Positions 6,620 through 6,675 of a stretch of 6,675 nucleotides of DNA are shown here, in pieces. Below the pieces are notes generated by a model. That model saw nothing but the letters and a program-made list of their open reading frames with translations, had not been told where the DNA came from and did no database searches. Where the stretch lies: positions 1 to 6,675 of the forward strand of contig WGAE01000272.1 of the NCBI GenBank assembly GCA_015489185.1. The letters are read 5' to 3'. Source of the DNA: Campylobacterales bacterium. GTDB taxonomy: Bacteria; Campylobacterota; Campylobacteria; Campylobacterales; QNZT01. The position numbers and the translations under genes are program-made. The stretch's first letter is position 1; the number at the start of each line of letters is the position of its first letter.

Positions 6620-6652
6620 AGTATAAGATACTAACGTGCACCCAACGTGCAC
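6620..6652 (-). promoter_or_regulatory. Multicopper oxidase promoter with tandem 11-base-spaced operator
   Basis: On the minus strand GTGCAC (6647-6652), five bases, GTGCAC (6636-6641), ten bases, then TATACT (6620-6625) as -10 box. The repeat is longer than the core: GTGCACGTT occurs twice, 11 bases apart. Transcription would begin near 6613, giving a leader of about 24 bases. There is no good -35 hexamer, which points to an activator, with the caution that many Campylobacterota promoters lack one anyway. The arrangement is the same, base for base in spacing, as at the dsbD promoter. GTGCAC is itself a palindrome, so binding by a dimer at each half-site cannot be excluded. Confidence 0.65.
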
Positions 6653-6675
6653 GCTACACACAAACTCCATAAATA

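Noticed and set aside
6590..6670. In-frame ATG at 6668-6670 as the oxidase start, adding 27 residues
   Set aside because: The extension would read through the tandem GTGCAC repeats, the -10 box and the ribosome site, and would spoil the lipoprotein signal that begins at 6589.
6653..6675. CTACACACA upstream of the oxidase operator as a third half-site
   Set aside because: It is in the opposite orientation and out of the 11-base register, so it does not fit the pattern of the other four half-sites.

Overview
The window looks like a chromosomal segment of a Campylobacterota (epsilonproteobacterial) genome, probably a free-living one rather than Helicobacter or Campylobacter proper. The evidence is the gene block kdtA/waaA, HP0958-type zinc-ribbon protein (FlgZ) and Nif3-like protein. 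From memory, this block sits in the same order in Helicobacter pylori (HP0957-HP0959) and Campylobacter jejuni (Cj0707-Cj0705). No search was run, and the genus cannot be read from the sequence. All five genes are on the minus strand, so transcription runs from high to low coordinates. There is no RNA gene, CRISPR array, insertion sequence or plus-strand gene that I can support.

In transcription order, 6675 to about 3940 holds a large lipoprotein multicopper oxidase. It has a CueO-like catalytic part with all copper ligands and a methionine-rich insert, fused behind about 290 residues of non-oxidase sequence. A strong hairpin follows its stop codon. From 3938 to 2481 lies a short DsbD-type transmembrane thiol reductase (CcdA-like membrane part plus a CGSC thioredoxin domain, no N-terminal DsbD-alpha domain). 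From 2457 to 1 lies the housekeeping block: Nif3-like metal protein, FlgZ and then KdtA (cut by the window edge). These last three are tightly packed, with gaps of 7 and 12 bases.

The most interesting signal is regulatory. The oxidase and dsbD each have their own promoter region, and the two share one architecture: two six-base half-sites of consensus RTRCAC in direct orientation exactly 11 bases apart, then exactly 10 bases, then a TATAMT -10 box. Direct repeats one helical turn apart next to the core promoter are typical of OmpR/PhoB-family response regulators. I infer that a single, probably copper- or redox-responsive, regulator controls both genes as one small periplasmic metal/thiol regulon, although a terminator-like hairpin separates them.

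Possible joint function (inference): the oxidase detoxifies Cu(I) or another metal at the cell envelope, while the reductase supplies electrons to periplasmic thiols damaged by copper. The oxidase's only cysteines are the lipid-anchored one and the type 1 copper ligand, so a reductase that keeps the latter reduced before copper loading is an attractive but untested idea.
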